64,000 bases of DNA, taken from assembly GCF_900100865.1 (NCBI RefSeq), contig NZ_LT627734.1:992001-1056000 (forward strand), in the 5' to 3' direction. The notes beneath the pieces were generated by a model. That model was not told where the DNA came from and did not search any database. It saw only the letters and a list, made by a program, of their open reading frames with translations. This DNA comes from Candidatus Aquiluna sp. UB-MaderosW2red. Its GTDB lineage: Bacteria > Actinomycetota > Actinomycetes > Actinomycetales > Microbacteriaceae. Made by a program: the position numbers and the translations under genes. Positions 29,042-38,789 of this stretch are shown in pieces; the stretch's first letter is position 1; each line of letters opens with the position of its first letter.

Positions 29042-29761
29042 ATGCCCCACTACCGAGATGAAGCGATAATACTTCGCACTCATAAGCTTGGGGAGGTCGA
29101 TAGAATCCTCACCGCTTTGTCAAAGAACCATGGCCAAATCAGGGCGGTGGCCAAGGGTGTGAGAAAGACAACCAGTCGGTTTGGGGCAAGACTTGAACCT
29201 TTTATGGTGGCTGATCTGCAGCTTTACGAGGGCAAGAATCTTGATACTGTTTCGCAAGTTGAGCAACTAGCCAACTACGGTGCCCAGATTGTTTCCGATT
29301 ACGCAACTTACACGGCGGCCTCGGCAATTGTTGAGGCAGCGGAAAGATTGACTCGCGAAACTTCGACCTCGCAGCACTACATGCTTTTATTAGGGGCGCT
29401 TAGAACTCTCTCACAAAAAGTTCAGCCAGCGAGTCAGGTGCTAGATAGCTACCTGCTGCGGGCTTTAGCTCTCTCGGGATGGGTGCCCGACCTGGATTCA
29501 TGCCAGGGTTGCGGGGATCCGAGCCCGATTGCATTTTCCGTACACACCGGTCACGTAAGTTGCAATGACTGCACGATGCCGGGTTCGGTCCGGCTCGGGG
29601 AAAAAGGTCTTAGATTGATGACACATCTGTTGCGCGGCGAATGGGAGCAGATCGAATTGGCTGATGCGAGCGTGAAAACAACGGTGAGTGGCGTTATTTC
29701 CGGATACTTGCAGTGGCAGTTGGAGCGTGGCTTAAAGGCCCTTAATCACGTGGAGCGCTAG
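29042..29761 (+). CDS. recO: DNA repair protein RecO
   Basis: RecO helps RecR load RecA onto SSB-coated DNA. The 239 residues include an N-terminal OB fold starting YRDEAIILRTHKLGEVDRILTALS and GVRKTTSRFGARLEPF, a helical region, and a zinc-like CQGCG...CNDC element. The stop overlaps the uppS GTG by one base, the usual recO-uppS pairing. Confidence 0.95.
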   Translation: MPHYRDEAIILRTHKLGEVDRILTALSKNHGQIRAVAKGVRKTTSRFGARLEPFMVADLQLYEGKNLDTVSQVEQLANYGAQIVSDYATYTAASAIVEAAERLTRETSTSQHYMLLLGALRTLSQKVQPASQVLDSYLLRALALSGWVPDLDSCQGCGDPSPIAFSVHTGHVSCNDCTMPGSVRLGEKGLRLMTHLLRGEWEQIELADASVKTTVSGVISGYLQWQLERGLKALNHVER

Positions 29762-30519
29762 TGACTGAATTATTTGATTCAGGACGCAAGCCCCCTGAAT
29801 TTGGGGCAATTCCAAAGCACATCGCAATAGTTATGGACGGTAATGGTCGTTGGGCGAATCAACGCGGACTCACTAGAACCGAAGGCCATAAAGCGGGCGA
29901 GGCAGCTCTGTTGGAATTTGTGGCGGGGGCCATTGAAGCGGGCGTGAGCCACATAACTGCATACGCCTTTTCAACTGAAAACTGGAAGCGATCTCCCGAG
30001 GAAGTTCGTTTTTTGATGGGTTACAACAAGGAAGTCCTCAGAAGAAGAAGAGACTTGCTCGACAGTTGGCAGGTTCGAATTCGCTGGTCGGGAAGAACCC
30101 CAAAACTCTGGCCTTCGGTAATAACCGAACTGCTGGAGGCTCAGGAGCGCACTAAAAATAATAAGGGGCTGACCCTGACGATGGCGGTGAACTACGGGGG
30201 GCGTCAAGAGATTGTAGACGCGGTAAACCAAATTAACTCCAAGGTCGCATCGGGCCAGATTAAGCAAGGGTTAGTCACCGAAAAGAGCATCGCAAAACAC
30301 TTATACGTCCCTGAATTGCCCGATGTGGATCTTTTCTTGCGCTCTTCAGGAGAGCAGCGAAGCTCGAACTTTTTGATATGGCAGTCCAGCTATGCGGAAT
30401 ATCTGTTTCTGCCAGACCTGTGGCCGGATTTCACTCGGGAGACCCTGTGGTCTGCGGTTTTGGAATACGGCAGAAGACAGCGCCGCTTTGGCCAAGCTTC
30501 AGATGCTCCGCTAAACTAG
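29761..30519 (+). CDS. uppS: Isoprenyl transferase (undecaprenyl diphosphate synthase family)
   Basis: Cis-prenyltransferase that builds the lipid carrier for cell wall synthesis, 252 residues. HIAIVMDGNGRWA with catalytic D26, GHKAGE, YAFSTENWKRSPEEV, and the C-terminal LFLRSSGEQRSSNFLIWQSSYAE match the family. In actinobacteria homologues may make decaprenyl or Z,E-farnesyl chains; chain length cannot be read here. GTG start shares a base with the recO stop. Confidence 0.95.
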   Translation: MTELFDSGRKPPEFGAIPKHIAIVMDGNGRWANQRGLTRTEGHKAGEAALLEFVAGAIEAGVSHITAYAFSTENWKRSPEEVRFLMGYNKEVLRRRRDLLDSWQVRIRWSGRTPKLWPSVITELLEAQERTKNNKGLTLTMAVNYGGRQEIVDAVNQINSKVASGQIKQGLVTEKSIAKHLYVPELPDVDLFLRSSGEQRSSNFLIWQSSYAEYLFLPDLWPDFTRETLWSAVLEYGRRQRRFGQASDAPLN

Positions 30520-30555
30520 AAAAAGCCCGCACAGGCAGTAATTCACTGGAGATAA

Positions 30556-31932
30556 ATGGCAGTCCAAAAATTAGATCAGGTTATTTCGCTAGCAAAGCGT
30601 CGCGGTTTTGTGTTTCAAGCCGGCGAGATTTACGGGGGGTCGCGCTCGGCTTGGGACTATGGCCCGCTGGGAGTCGAGCTCAAGGAGAATATCAAGCGCC
30701 AATGGTGGCGTTCGATGGTCTCTGGTCGCGAAGATGTAGTTGGGCTTGACTCATCAATTATTCTTCCGCGCAGAGTTTGGGAAGCCTCCGGTCACGTTGA
30801 GGCATTTGTGGACCCGCTTATTGAGTGCACAAGCTGTAACAAGAGATTTCGCGCCGATCATCTTGAAGAGGCCTTCGAAGAGAAAAAAGGCCGGCCTCCA
30901 ACTTCGATGGCCGAGATTGCCTGCCCGAACTGCGGCAATAAGGATATTTGGACCGAACCCAAGAGCTTCAATGGGCTCCTAAAGACCTCACTTGGGCCGG
31001 TTGAGGATGAATCGGGAATGCACTACCTCAGACCGGAGACTGCCCAAGGTATTTTTGTAAATTTTAATAATGTCCTAAATGCCTCTCGCATGAAGCCCCC
31101 GTTTGGCATTGGTCAGATGGGTAAGAGTTTTAGAAATGAAATCACTCCGGGAAACTTTATTTTCCGGACTCGCGAATTTGAACAGATGGAGATGGAGTTT
31201 TTCGTAAAGCCCGGAGAAGACGAAACCTGGCACGATTATTGGATTAATGAGCGATTCAATTGGTACGTGAACCTGGGCATAAATCCGGAGAACCTGAGGC
31301 TCTTGGAGCACCCCAAGGACAAGCTTTCGCACTACTCGAAACGCACCGTTGACATTGAATATCGATTCGGTTTTCAGGGTGGGGCCTTCGGAGAGCTTGA
31401 GGGTGTGGCTAATCGAACCGATTACGACCTGAAAACCCACTCAGCGGCTTCGGGCGTCGACCTCAGCTACTTTGACCCCACTGAGGAGAAGCGTTGGACT
31501 CCTTTTGTGATTGAGCCGGCAGCAGGTCTCACCCGGTCGCTAATGGCATTCTTAGTCGACGCCTACCACGAGGATCAGGCACCGAACGCAAAAGGCGGAA
31601 TGGACACTCGCACCGTTTTAAAGCTGGACTACCGGCTTTCTCCCGTCAAGGCCGCAGTTCTGCCGCTGAGTCGTAACGAGGAGCTAAACCCGATAGCAAA
31701 AGAGTTAGCTCAGGATCTGAGAAACCATTGGAACATTGAGTACGACGATGCAGGTGCTATCGGAAGGCGCTACCGACGCCAAGATGAAATTGGCACACCG
31801 TTTTGCATAACCGTTGACTTTGACACTCCAAATGATCTGGCCGTCACAATTCGAGAGCGTGACTCAATGGCTCAGGAGCGCGTAGCGCTTTCTCAAATTA
31901 AGAGCTATTTGGTCGAAAGGCTTGCCGGCTAA
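30556..31932 (+). CDS. glyS: Glycyl-tRNA synthetase, dimeric (alpha2) type
   Basis: Class II synthetase of 458 residues charging tRNA-Gly. Start region [32 protein letters not shown]. An inserted zinc-type CxxC pair (CTSCNKRF...CPNCGNKD), [13 protein letters not shown], motif 2 [25 protein letters not shown], and a C-terminal anticodon domain follow. ATG start with GGAGA upstream. dusB begins within its last codons. Confidence 0.96.
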   Translation: MAVQKLDQVISLAKRRGFVFQAGEIYGGSRSAWDYGPLGVELKENIKRQWWRSMVSGREDVVGLDSSIILPRRVWEASGHVEAFVDPLIECTSCNKRFRADHLEEAFEEKKGRPPTSMAEIACPNCGNKDIWTEPKSFNGLLKTSLGPVEDESGMHYLRPETAQGIFVNFNNVLNASRMKPPFGIGQMGKSFRNEITPGNFIFRTREFEQMEMEFFVKPGEDETWHDYWINERFNWYVNLGINPENLRLLEHPKDKLSHYSKRTVDIEYRFGFQGGAFGELEGVANRTDYDLKTHSAASGVDLSYFDPTEEKRWTPFVIEPAAGLTRSLMAFLVDAYHEDQAPNAKGGMDTRTVLKLDYRLSPVKAAVLPLSRNEELNPIAKELAQDLRNHWNIEYDDAGAIGRRYRRQDEIGTPFCITVDFDTPNDLAVTIRERDSMAQERVALSQIKSYLVERLAG

Positions 31933-33088
31933 CTTGGGCTTGAAATACGGCAAACATGAGATTGCGGTACCAGTTGTTCTGGCACCGATGGCCGGCATTA
32001 CCAACACTGCATACCGGAGGCTTTGCCGCGAATATGGCGGCGGTCTTTTTGTCTCTGAGATGGTGACCTCCAGGGCTCTGGTTGAGCGCACCGAAGAGTC
32101 CATGCGCCTAATCGGACATCACGAGTCAGAGGAGATTCGATCGGTTCAGCTCTACGGGGTCGATCCAAAAATCATTGCCGAGGCCGTCACAATGCTCGTG
32201 GCTGAAAATAGGGCGGACCACATAGACCTGAATTTTGGTTGCCCAGTTCCAAAAGTCACCAAAAAAGGCGGCGGAGCGGCTCTTCCCTGGAAGCGTGATC
32301 TTTTCTCCGCAATCGTAAATGCTGCGGTTCAGGCAGCCGGCGACACCCCCGTAACGGTAAAAATGCGCAAGGGCATCGATAGCGAGCACCTAACCTACCT
32401 GGATGCTGGCAAAGCGGCGAGGGACGCCGGTGTTGCCGCGATTGCTCTTCACGGCAGAACTGCATCCGATTATTATTCTGGGACTGCTGACTGGCAGGCA
32501 ATCGCCACTTTGCGAGAATCCCTTCCTGATGTTCAGGTTTTAGGCAACGGCGACATTTGGTCCGCTCAGGATGCTGTAAACATGATGGAGCAGACCGGAG
32601 TGGACGGAATTGTTGTCGGCAGAGGCTGCCTCGGCAGGCCTTGGCTTTTCGCCGATTTAGAACAGGCGATCCGCGCATATTTAGCTGGGGACAAGAACCC
32701 CGCAATTACCCAAGTGATGCCCTCACTAGGCGAAGTGGCCGATGGCTTTTATCGGCACGCTGAATTGTTGGTCGAATTTTTTGAAGAGGAGGGGCGGGCT
32801 TGTCGCGACATTCGCAAGCACGTCGCATGGTATTTCAAGGGCTATCCGGTGGGCGGCGAATTCAGGGCGAAGCTGGCTCAGGTTATGTCCTTGGACCACA
32901 TGCGCGAAATCCTTTCGGAGCTAGATCGCTCTAGCCCGTATCCCGGCGATGAGGCAGAAGGTCCAAGAGGTCGGCTCGGGTCTGTGAAGGCCTGTTCGCT
33001 TCCCGAAAATTGGCTGGACTCCAGGGAGCTTTCTGGCAGTCACAAGTTGATTTTGCAACAGGCTGAGCTCTCGGTTTCGGGTGGGTAG
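31922..33088 (+). CDS. dusB: tRNA-dihydrouridine synthase (DusB-like)
   Basis: FMN enzyme reducing uridines in the tRNA D loop, 388 residues. [24 protein letters not shown], the active-site [19 protein letters not shown] with catalytic Cys, and [17 protein letters not shown] identify it. The C-terminal helical domain has [17 protein letters not shown] 31922 sits behind GAAAGG and overlaps glyS by 11 bp. dgt begins directly after its stop. Confidence 0.94.
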   Translation: MPANLGLKYGKHEIAVPVVLAPMAGITNTAYRRLCREYGGGLFVSEMVTSRALVERTEESMRLIGHHESEEIRSVQLYGVDPKIIAEAVTMLVAENRADHIDLNFGCPVPKVTKKGGGAALPWKRDLFSAIVNAAVQAAGDTPVTVKMRKGIDSEHLTYLDAGKAARDAGVAAIALHGRTASDYYSGTADWQAIATLRESLPDVQVLGNGDIWSAQDAVNMMEQTGVDGIVVGRGCLGRPWLFADLEQAIRAYLAGDKNPAITQVMPSLGEVADGFYRHAELLVEFFEEEGRACRDIRKHVAWYFKGYPVGGEFRAKLAQVMSLDHMREILSELDRSSPYPGDEAEGPRGRLGSVKACSLPENWLDSRELSGSHKLILQQAELSVSGG

Positions 33089-34348
33089 ATGAACAATTCC
33101 AATTTAGAAGAGCCTGGCTACAAGGACTTCGATCGGGAGAGATTTGTCAGTCAACCGCTTTCGAGCATGGTTAAACGCGGGGAATTTGCGCGGGATCGAG
33201 CCAGGGTGTTGCACTCCGCCGCATTTAGAAGACTCTCCGCCAAGACCCAGGTATTGTCCCCGGCATCGGGTGATTTTGCAAGAACTAGACTCACTCACTC
33301 ACTAGAGGTGGCCCAGGTTGGTCGGGAACTTGCAACGGTGTTGGGTGTGAATCCAGACTTGGTCGACATGGCTTGCCTAGCGCACGATTTAGGGCACCCC
33401 CCATTTGGTCATAATGGCGAGTCGGCATTGAACTTCTGGGCTGCAGAGATTGGTGGCTTCGAGGGGAACGCGCAAACCTTCAGGATTCTTACAAAGCTTG
33501 AGCCCAAAATCTACGATGAATCCGGCAATTCTCGGGGCCTGAATCTAACCAGAGCCTCGCTTGACGCCGCGACAAAATACCCGTGGCTACTTACCAAGGC
33601 CGCTGAACATGGCAATAGTTTTAAGTTTGGGGTTTATCCAGACGACCTGGATGTGTTTTCCTGGATGCGCCAGGGGGCCCCCGATGGAGCAAAATGCGTT
33701 GAAGCGCAGATTATGGATTTTGCAGATGATGTTGCTTACAGCGTGCACGATTTCGAAGATGCCATAGTTGAGGGTTTTTTAGATCCGGCTTTGATTTCTG
33801 ATCCGCTAGCAACTGATGAATTAATCGAGGAGGTCGCCAGGTGGTCCGGGGGCTTGCTTGCCAAGGTGCAACTGGAAGAGGCGCTTGACACGCTCAGGAA
33901 TTCCAAATATTGGCTGTTTGAGTTTGATGGTTCTCCAAGACACTTGGCGAAGCTTAAGAATCTTGCGAGCGAAATGATTGGTTCTTTTGTGGCTCGAACC
34001 ACCGAGACGATTTTGGAAAATGCATCCAAATCTTCGCTTACCCGCTACCGGGCCGGCGTCATTATTCCCTCCAAGGTAAGAAGCGAAATTGCGGTACTCA
34101 AGGGTTTGGTGGCTTCGCAAGTAATGACCCACAACTCTAGGCAACCTTTTTATGAGAAGCAGCGGGAGCAACTGATATCACTGTCTGATGCTCTGCTGGC
34201 TGGCCATGGCGACCATTTGGATGCAACATCCTTGGAGGCGTTCTTAAAGGCTGAGACTCCCGAAGAGAGAAAGCGCGCAATCGTTGATCAAGTAGCTTCC
34301 CTTACCGACCCCGCTGCAATCGCCCTGCACGCAGTTTTAACCACTTAG
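33089..34348 (+). CDS. dgt: Deoxyguanosinetriphosphate triphosphohydrolase-like protein
   Basis: HD-domain enzyme splitting dNTPs into nucleoside and triphosphate, 419 residues. LHSAAFRRLSAKTQV, then metal residues H70 (TRLTHSLEVAQ) and H99-D100 (CLAHDLGHPPFGHNGE), and a further metal site in QIMDFADDVAYSVHDFEDA. The dusB-dgt-dnaG run is common in actinobacteria. No gap to dusB; 10 bp to dnaG. Confidence 0.94.
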   Translation: MNNSNLEEPGYKDFDRERFVSQPLSSMVKRGEFARDRARVLHSAAFRRLSAKTQVLSPASGDFARTRLTHSLEVAQVGRELATVLGVNPDLVDMACLAHDLGHPPFGHNGESALNFWAAEIGGFEGNAQTFRILTKLEPKIYDESGNSRGLNLTRASLDAATKYPWLLTKAAEHGNSFKFGVYPDDLDVFSWMRQGAPDGAKCVEAQIMDFADDVAYSVHDFEDAIVEGFLDPALISDPLATDELIEEVARWSGGLLAKVQLEEALDTLRNSKYWLFEFDGSPRHLAKLKNLASEMIGSFVARTTETILENASKSSLTRYRAGVIIPSKVRSEIAVLKGLVASQVMTHNSRQPFYEKQREQLISLSDALLAGHGDHLDATSLEAFLKAETPEERKRAIVDQVASLTDPAAIALHAVLTT

Positions 34349-34358
34349 GATTCTGGGT

Positions 34359-36176
34359 ATGCCCCCTCGAGTGCGCCAGAGTGATATTGAAGAGCTAAAG
34401 GCTAAGGCCGATATTATTGAAGTCGTCTCCGGGTACGTATCGCTGAGGCCAGCTAGTTCCGGGAGCTTTAAGGGTCTCTGCCCCTTTCATTCAGAAAAAT
34501 CTCCCAGTTTCAATGTTCGCTCGTCACCAGCTTTTTACCATTGCTTTGGCTGCGGAGCTGGCGGTGATGTCTATAAGTTTTTGCAGGAGATCGAATCAAT
34601 TTCATTTGCCGATGCGGTTGAACGACTGGCGGATAAGACCGGATTTACTCTGACCTACGACGAGAGTGGCTCCCAAGAAGTCTCGAATCGCTCTCGACTC
34701 TTGGCAGCCAACAGCGAAGCGGCCAGCTTCTATCAAAGTCAGCTCGCATCCGATGAAGCCAAAGCGGCGAGGGATTTTTTATTGGGCCGAGGGTTTGATG
34801 CGGCTGCTTGTAGTCAGTTTGGTGTGGGCTACGCTCCAAAGGGTTGGCAGAATCTAATTGATCACCTCACAAAGCTTGGTTACACGCTTGAGGAGCTCAT
34901 ACTCGCTGGATTGGTTATGGCAAGCGATAAGGGTGGGTATGACCGCTTTCGGGGCAGAGTGCTGTGGCCGATTAGGGATGCCAACTCTCAAGTGCTCGGC
35001 TTTGGTGCAAGAAAGCTCTACGAGGAAGACCAGGGGCCTAAGTATCTCAATACTCCAGAGACCCCCGTTTATCACAAGGGGAGCGTTCTTTACGGGTTAG
35101 ATCTTGCGCGCAAGGAGATCGTGAAGCGCAAAGAGATCGTGGTTGTTGAAGGGTATACCGACGTAATGGCATGCCATCTAGCTGGGCATCAGGTCGCAGT
35201 GGCCACCTGTGGCACCGCTTTTGGTGAGGAGCACATAAAGCTGATCAATCGACTTTTTGGGCAAACTCAAGTACCAGCCAGTGTGATATTCACCTTTGAT
35301 CCAGATGCGGCCGGCCAGAAAGCAGCTCTTCGGGTTTATGGAGACACGGCAAAGTTCAACGCTCTGACTTTTGTTGCTACCGGCCCCTCGGGGCTTGACC
35401 CGAGCGATCTTCGTCAGCAACGCGGCGACGCGGGCATCACTCAGATGCTGGAGGCTAAGAAACCGCTTTTCGAGTTTGTGATTAGGCATCGGATTTCTAA
35501 ATTCTCGCTTACCGACTTGGACTCCAGAGTGGCTGCGGCCAGGTCGGCCGCTTTTGTTGTGGCTGAGATTTCGGACCCGGCACTGAGAACTGGCTACACC
35601 AGAGCGCTGGCCGACTGGGTTTCGCTCGACGTGAACGAGGTCGCCGCTTTAGTTTCGCAAAATGGTAAGGCGTCCAATCTGGAGCAAGTTGCATCAATGC
35701 GAACATCGCCCGCGCCCCAGCCGGTAGTTAGCAATCCGCAAGTGCGCCTGGAACGTCAAATCCTTGAGATCCTCATTCAGCACCCGAGTGCTTTTAATCA
35801 AGATCAGCTTCTGCGCATATATGCCGCTGGTTTGCAGGATGCGCTTCATCAAAGCTTGATGCAATTGGCGCTTGCTCACAAAGAGTCTTTGGCTCAACCC
35901 GACTGGGTAAACATTCTGGCGAGTGAGTCCAGTGACGACTTGCTTTCTTTGATTCGCGAACTGGCTTTGGTTGAGTTGCCTGTTAAAAACGAAGTAGAGC
36001 TACTTAGGTATGCAAAAGGGGTCGTGAATGGTGCTCTGATGCAGGCATTGGCTAGGGAGAAGATTGATCTAATGGCGGCCCTGCGCAGGATGGACCCGGA
36101 TACGATGGCGGATGCCGTTAATCAGATTCAACGACAACTTATGAATCTGGAATCTGAGCGCCGAAAACTGATGTAA
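34359..36176 (+). CDS. dnaG: DNA primase
   Basis: Makes RNA primers for replication, 605 residues. N-terminal zinc ribbon C41/H44/C62/C65 (CPFHSEKSPSFNV...YHCFGCGAGGD), RNA polymerase core with GFGARKLYEEDQGPKYLNTPET, TOPRIM acidic residues in VVVEGYTD (E264) and FDPDAAG (D314, D316), and a C-terminal helicase-binding domain. ATG start. Confidence 0.97.
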   Translation: MPPRVRQSDIEELKAKADIIEVVSGYVSLRPASSGSFKGLCPFHSEKSPSFNVRSSPAFYHCFGCGAGGDVYKFLQEIESISFADAVERLADKTGFTLTYDESGSQEVSNRSRLLAANSEAASFYQSQLASDEAKAARDFLLGRGFDAAACSQFGVGYAPKGWQNLIDHLTKLGYTLEELILAGLVMASDKGGYDRFRGRVLWPIRDANSQVLGFGARKLYEEDQGPKYLNTPETPVYHKGSVLYGLDLARKEIVKRKEIVVVEGYTDVMACHLAGHQVAVATCGTAFGEEHIKLINRLFGQTQVPASVIFTFDPDAAGQKAALRVYGDTAKFNALTFVATGPSGLDPSDLRQQRGDAGITQMLEAKKPLFEFVIRHRISKFSLTDLDSRVAAARSAAFVVAEISDPALRTGYTRALADWVSLDVNEVAALVSQNGKASNLEQVASMRTSPAPQPVVSNPQVRLERQILEILIQHPSAFNQDQLLRIYAAGLQDALHQSLMQLALAHKESLAQPDWVNILASESSDDLLSLIRELALVELPVKNEVELLRYAKGVVNGALMQALAREKIDLMAALRRMDPDTMADAVNQIQRQLMNLESERRKLM

Positions 36177-36221
36177 CTGCAAGTAAATCTCTGCTAATGT
36201 TGTCTCGCGCTCAGGCGCTTT

Positions 36222-36297
36222 TCCTCGGTAGCTCAATTGGCAGAGCAATCGGCTGTTAACCGATAGGTTCCTGGTTCGAGTCCAGGCCGGGGAGCCA
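36222..36297 (+). tRNA. tRNA-Asn (GTT), CCA encoded
   Basis: The acceptor arm is TCCTCGG with CCGGGGA, the D arm is GCTC...GAGC, the anticodon stem is ATCGG/CCGAT with loop CTGTTAA, and the T arm is CCTGG-TTCGAGT-CCAGG. The anticodon GTT lies at 36255-36257. The discriminator G at 36294 is followed by an encoded CCA, unlike the other two tRNAs here. A TAATGT -10 candidate lies about 20 bp upstream. Confidence 0.97.
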
Positions 36298-36313
36298 ATT
36301 AACAAGGATTCTT

Positions 36314-36958
36314 GTGAGCAAACAGGTAATCAGCACATCGGTATCGGTAGGTTTAGCTACTGGACTCTACGGAATTTCCTTTGGAGCTCTTGCCTCTGTT
36401 GCTGGCTTAGATCTTCTTTCGATAATGCTCTTGAGCATCCTGATGTTTTCCGGGGCTTCTCAATTTGCCTTCATTGGAGTCATTGCTGCCGGGGGAGCGC
36501 CAATAACTGCAGTTACCTCCGCATGGCTTTTAGGAGTAAGGAACAGTTTTTACGCTCTGAGACTCTCGAGCATCATCCAACCCAAAGGTCTCTGGCGACT
36601 GCTTGCCGCGCAGCTGAGTATCGACGAATCCAATGCAGTTTCCAGTGCACAGCTCGAGTTGAGAGACCAAAAACTTGGTTTTTGGCTTACCGGTGCCTCT
36701 GTATTCGTATTTTGGAACACGGCAACTTATTTTGGTGCTGTGTTGGGTGAACTCTTCGGGTCGGTTGAGACTTGGGGCCTTGATGCCGCGGCGGCGGCGG
36801 CGTTTTTAGGGCTTTTGTGGCCGCGTCTGAAAAAGCAGTGGTTACCCGCTCTAATTGCCGCGACTGCAGCTACTTTATTGACGCCATGGTTGCCGGCCGG
36901 TTCAGCGATTCTGGCTGCGGTGCTGGTCGCCTTTTTGCCCACTAGGAAAAAGAAGTGA
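36314..36958 (+). CDS. azlC: AzlC family branched-chain amino acid exporter, large subunit
   Basis: A 214-residue membrane protein with about five helices. SVGLATGLYGISFGALASVAGL, MFSGASQFAFIGVIAAGG and LLGVRNSFYALRLSSII match AzlC (BrnF-like) permeases, which with AzlD export branched-chain amino acids. GTG start with AAGGA upstream, 16 bp after tRNA-Asn. It overlaps azlD by four bases. Confidence 0.9.
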   Translation: MSKQVISTSVSVGLATGLYGISFGALASVAGLDLLSIMLLSILMFSGASQFAFIGVIAAGGAPITAVTSAWLLGVRNSFYALRLSSIIQPKGLWRLLAAQLSIDESNAVSSAQLELRDQKLGFWLTGASVFVFWNTATYFGAVLGELFGSVETWGLDAAAAAAFLGLLWPRLKKQWLPALIAATAATLLTPWLPAGSAILAAVLVAFLPTRKKK

Positions 36959-37257
36959 TTCTCATCGTTCTGGCTGCCTCCGCGGCGGTTTACAGCTGGA
37001 AATTATTTGGTTATTTGATTCCCCAAACTTGGATTTCTGCCGGTTTTCGACTCTTTGCGGATCGGGTAACAACCGTGTTGTTGGCCGCCTTGGTTGGAGT
37101 GCAGGGCTTCACCGCTGCGGGGGAGTACTCACTGGATGCCAAAGCGGTCGGGCTTGGAGTCGCAGCCCTGTTATTGGCCCTGAGAGTTCCATATATTTTG
37201 GTAATTATTGCAGCGGCACTAACGGCTGCTGCAATTAGGGCCGCACTAGGCTTCTAA
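36955..37257 (+). CDS. azlD: AzlD domain protein, small subunit of branched-chain amino acid exporter
   Basis: A 100-residue, four-helix AzlD (BrnE-like) protein, recognised from the hydrophobic pattern, its size and its overlap with azlC. GTG start coupled to azlC. Its last 12 bases overlap the end of def on the other strand. Confidence 0.86.
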   Translation: MILIVLAASAAVYSWKLFGYLIPQTWISAGFRLFADRVTTVLLAALVGVQGFTAAGEYSLDAKAVGLGVAALLLALRVPYILVIIAAALTAAAIRAALGF

Positions 37258-37809
37258 ATCATCCTCGCCCGGCATCCAGGATTGCCCGGGGACACCCCAG
37301 CCTTCGTATTTATAGACCTTTTTGAGTTCTCTTTGGTAGGGCTTGATTAGCCGGTCGGCGTAAAGGACGCCATCTAAATGATCGTATTCGTGCTGAAAGA
37401 TTCTTGCCAACCAGCCAGTGGCGGCAATTGTATAAGGGCTGCCAGCTAGGTCGGTAGCGTGAAGTGTCGCCGTGTCAGAACGCTTCAGCGGGTATCTTTC
37501 GCCAGGAATCGAGAGGCAACCTTCCGAGTCGGTGTCTTCATCGGCCTGCAGATCTAGTATTTCTCCAACCTCTAGTGTCGGATTTATAGCCACCCCTCGA
37601 TAGTGAATTTCGTCTTGCTCGTAGTCGTAGACAAATATCCTGAGACCGACCCCAACTTGGGTTGCTGCAAGGCCAACACCGGGTGCGGCCGTCATGGTGT
37701 CGAACATGTCCGACACCAGTTCTTTTATTTCGAGGGTTATTTCTGCAACGGTTAATGCCGGCTGGTGGAGCACGGTTTCTCCAGTAATTGCGATTCTTCT
37801 AATTGGCAC
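37246..37809 (-). CDS. def: Peptide deformylase
   Basis: Removes the formyl group from N-terminal methionine, 187 residues. The three motifs are intact: GVGLAATQ (44-51), EGCLS (96-100, metal C98) and HEYDH (140-144). A charged C-terminal tail (VYKYEGWGVPGQSWMPGEDDLEA) extends beyond the catalytic core, as is usual in actinobacterial Def. GTG start. It is divergent from the DMT gene, 77 bp apart. Confidence 0.95.
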   Translation of the reverse strand: MPIRRIAITGETVLHQPALTVAEITLEIKELVSDMFDTMTAAPGVGLAATQVGVGLRIFVYDYEQDEIHYRGVAINPTLEVGEILDLQADEDTDSEGCLSIPGERYPLKRSDTATLHATDLAGSPYTIAATGWLARIFQHEYDHLDGVLYADRLIKPYQRELKKVYKYEGWGVPGQSWMPGEDDLEA

Positions 37810-37886
37810 AACGACAATCTACCGAAAGAATTTCTCTGGTTGAACCTTTAGAATAAGCGCGTCGCATCGCAAGACAGGAGAGTGGA

Positions 37887-38789
37887 TTGTTTCCACCTGA
37901 AATTCTTCGAGCCGTCGCCATTTTGCTGGCGGTCATCGGGGCTATATTTCTCTCCTTGGGGGCGCAATTCCAGAACGACGCTGTCGGCAAGAATCAAGTT
38001 TCAAAGCAAGTCTCGATAGGGTCTTTATCCTTCAAGCAGGTGCTGAGTCTCCTCAAGCGCCCTAGATGGCTAACTGGAACTTCATTTTTAGTATTGGCAG
38101 TTGTTTTCCAGTTGGGAGCACTTGCACTTGCTCCGCTGATTGTGGTTCAGCCAATAGGCGCAATTGCTTTGATCATCACCTCAATTCTGAACGCGCGAAT
38201 TCATAAAGTTAGATTGGACTTGAGGACCTTTCTGGCAATCGGCCTGACTATGTTTGGGGTTGGAACCTTCGTATTCTTTGCCGCATTTAGTGCCACTCAG
38301 GTCAAGATGAGCGACGGAAAACTATTGGTCATAGTCGGCATCTTATTTGGCTTATTGGCCATATTTGGGGCTTTGTTCTACTTCAGCAATGGCAAGGTTG
38401 GGCCGCTCAACTACATTTTTGGCGCCGGTGTGCTCTACGGATTCGTGGCTTCGCTGGCCAAGGTCGTGCTCACACGAGTGTCTCAGGGTGATTTTGATTG
38501 GCTCACTTTACTAGCGGCCGTTGCTTTGATTTCGGCGGCCATTCTTGGGGGCTGGTTTGTGCAAAACGCCTACGCATCGGGTCCTCCGGATCTGGTTATT
38601 GCGGGCCTGACCGTCATCGACCCGGCTGTCGCCGTTGGCATAGGCATTGTTATCCTTGGGGAAGCTTCGGAAGCGGGGTTGTTGCAAATTTTAGGTTTCG
38701 GGGTAGCCGGTGCGATCGCGGCGGCCGGTGTAATTATGCTCAGCAAGGTTCATCCTGAACTTTCCAAGCAAATAGAGAGTTATGACTAA
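37887..38789 (+). CDS. DMT superfamily transporter (NIPA/EamA-like)
   Basis: A 300-residue membrane protein with about nine or ten hydrophobic segments, organised as two related halves. ILLAVIGAIFLSLGAQFQNDAV and APLIVVQPIGAIALIITSILNARI fit the drug/metabolite transporter fold, and the NIPA magnesium-transporter-like subgroup is a plausible placement. Substrate unknown. It overlaps the glycosyltransferase gene by 8 bp, and a joint envelope role is possible (inference). TTG start behind AGGAGAG. Confidence 0.78.
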   Translation: MFPPEILRAVAILLAVIGAIFLSLGAQFQNDAVGKNQVSKQVSIGSLSFKQVLSLLKRPRWLTGTSFLVLAVVFQLGALALAPLIVVQPIGAIALIITSILNARIHKVRLDLRTFLAIGLTMFGVGTFVFFAAFSATQVKMSDGKLLVIVGILFGLLAIFGALFYFSNGKVGPLNYIFGAGVLYGFVASLAKVVLTRVSQGDFDWLTLLAAVALISAAILGGWFVQNAYASGPPDLVIAGLTVIDPAVAVGIGIVILGEASEAGLLQILGFGVAGAIAAAGVIMLSKVHPELSKQIESYD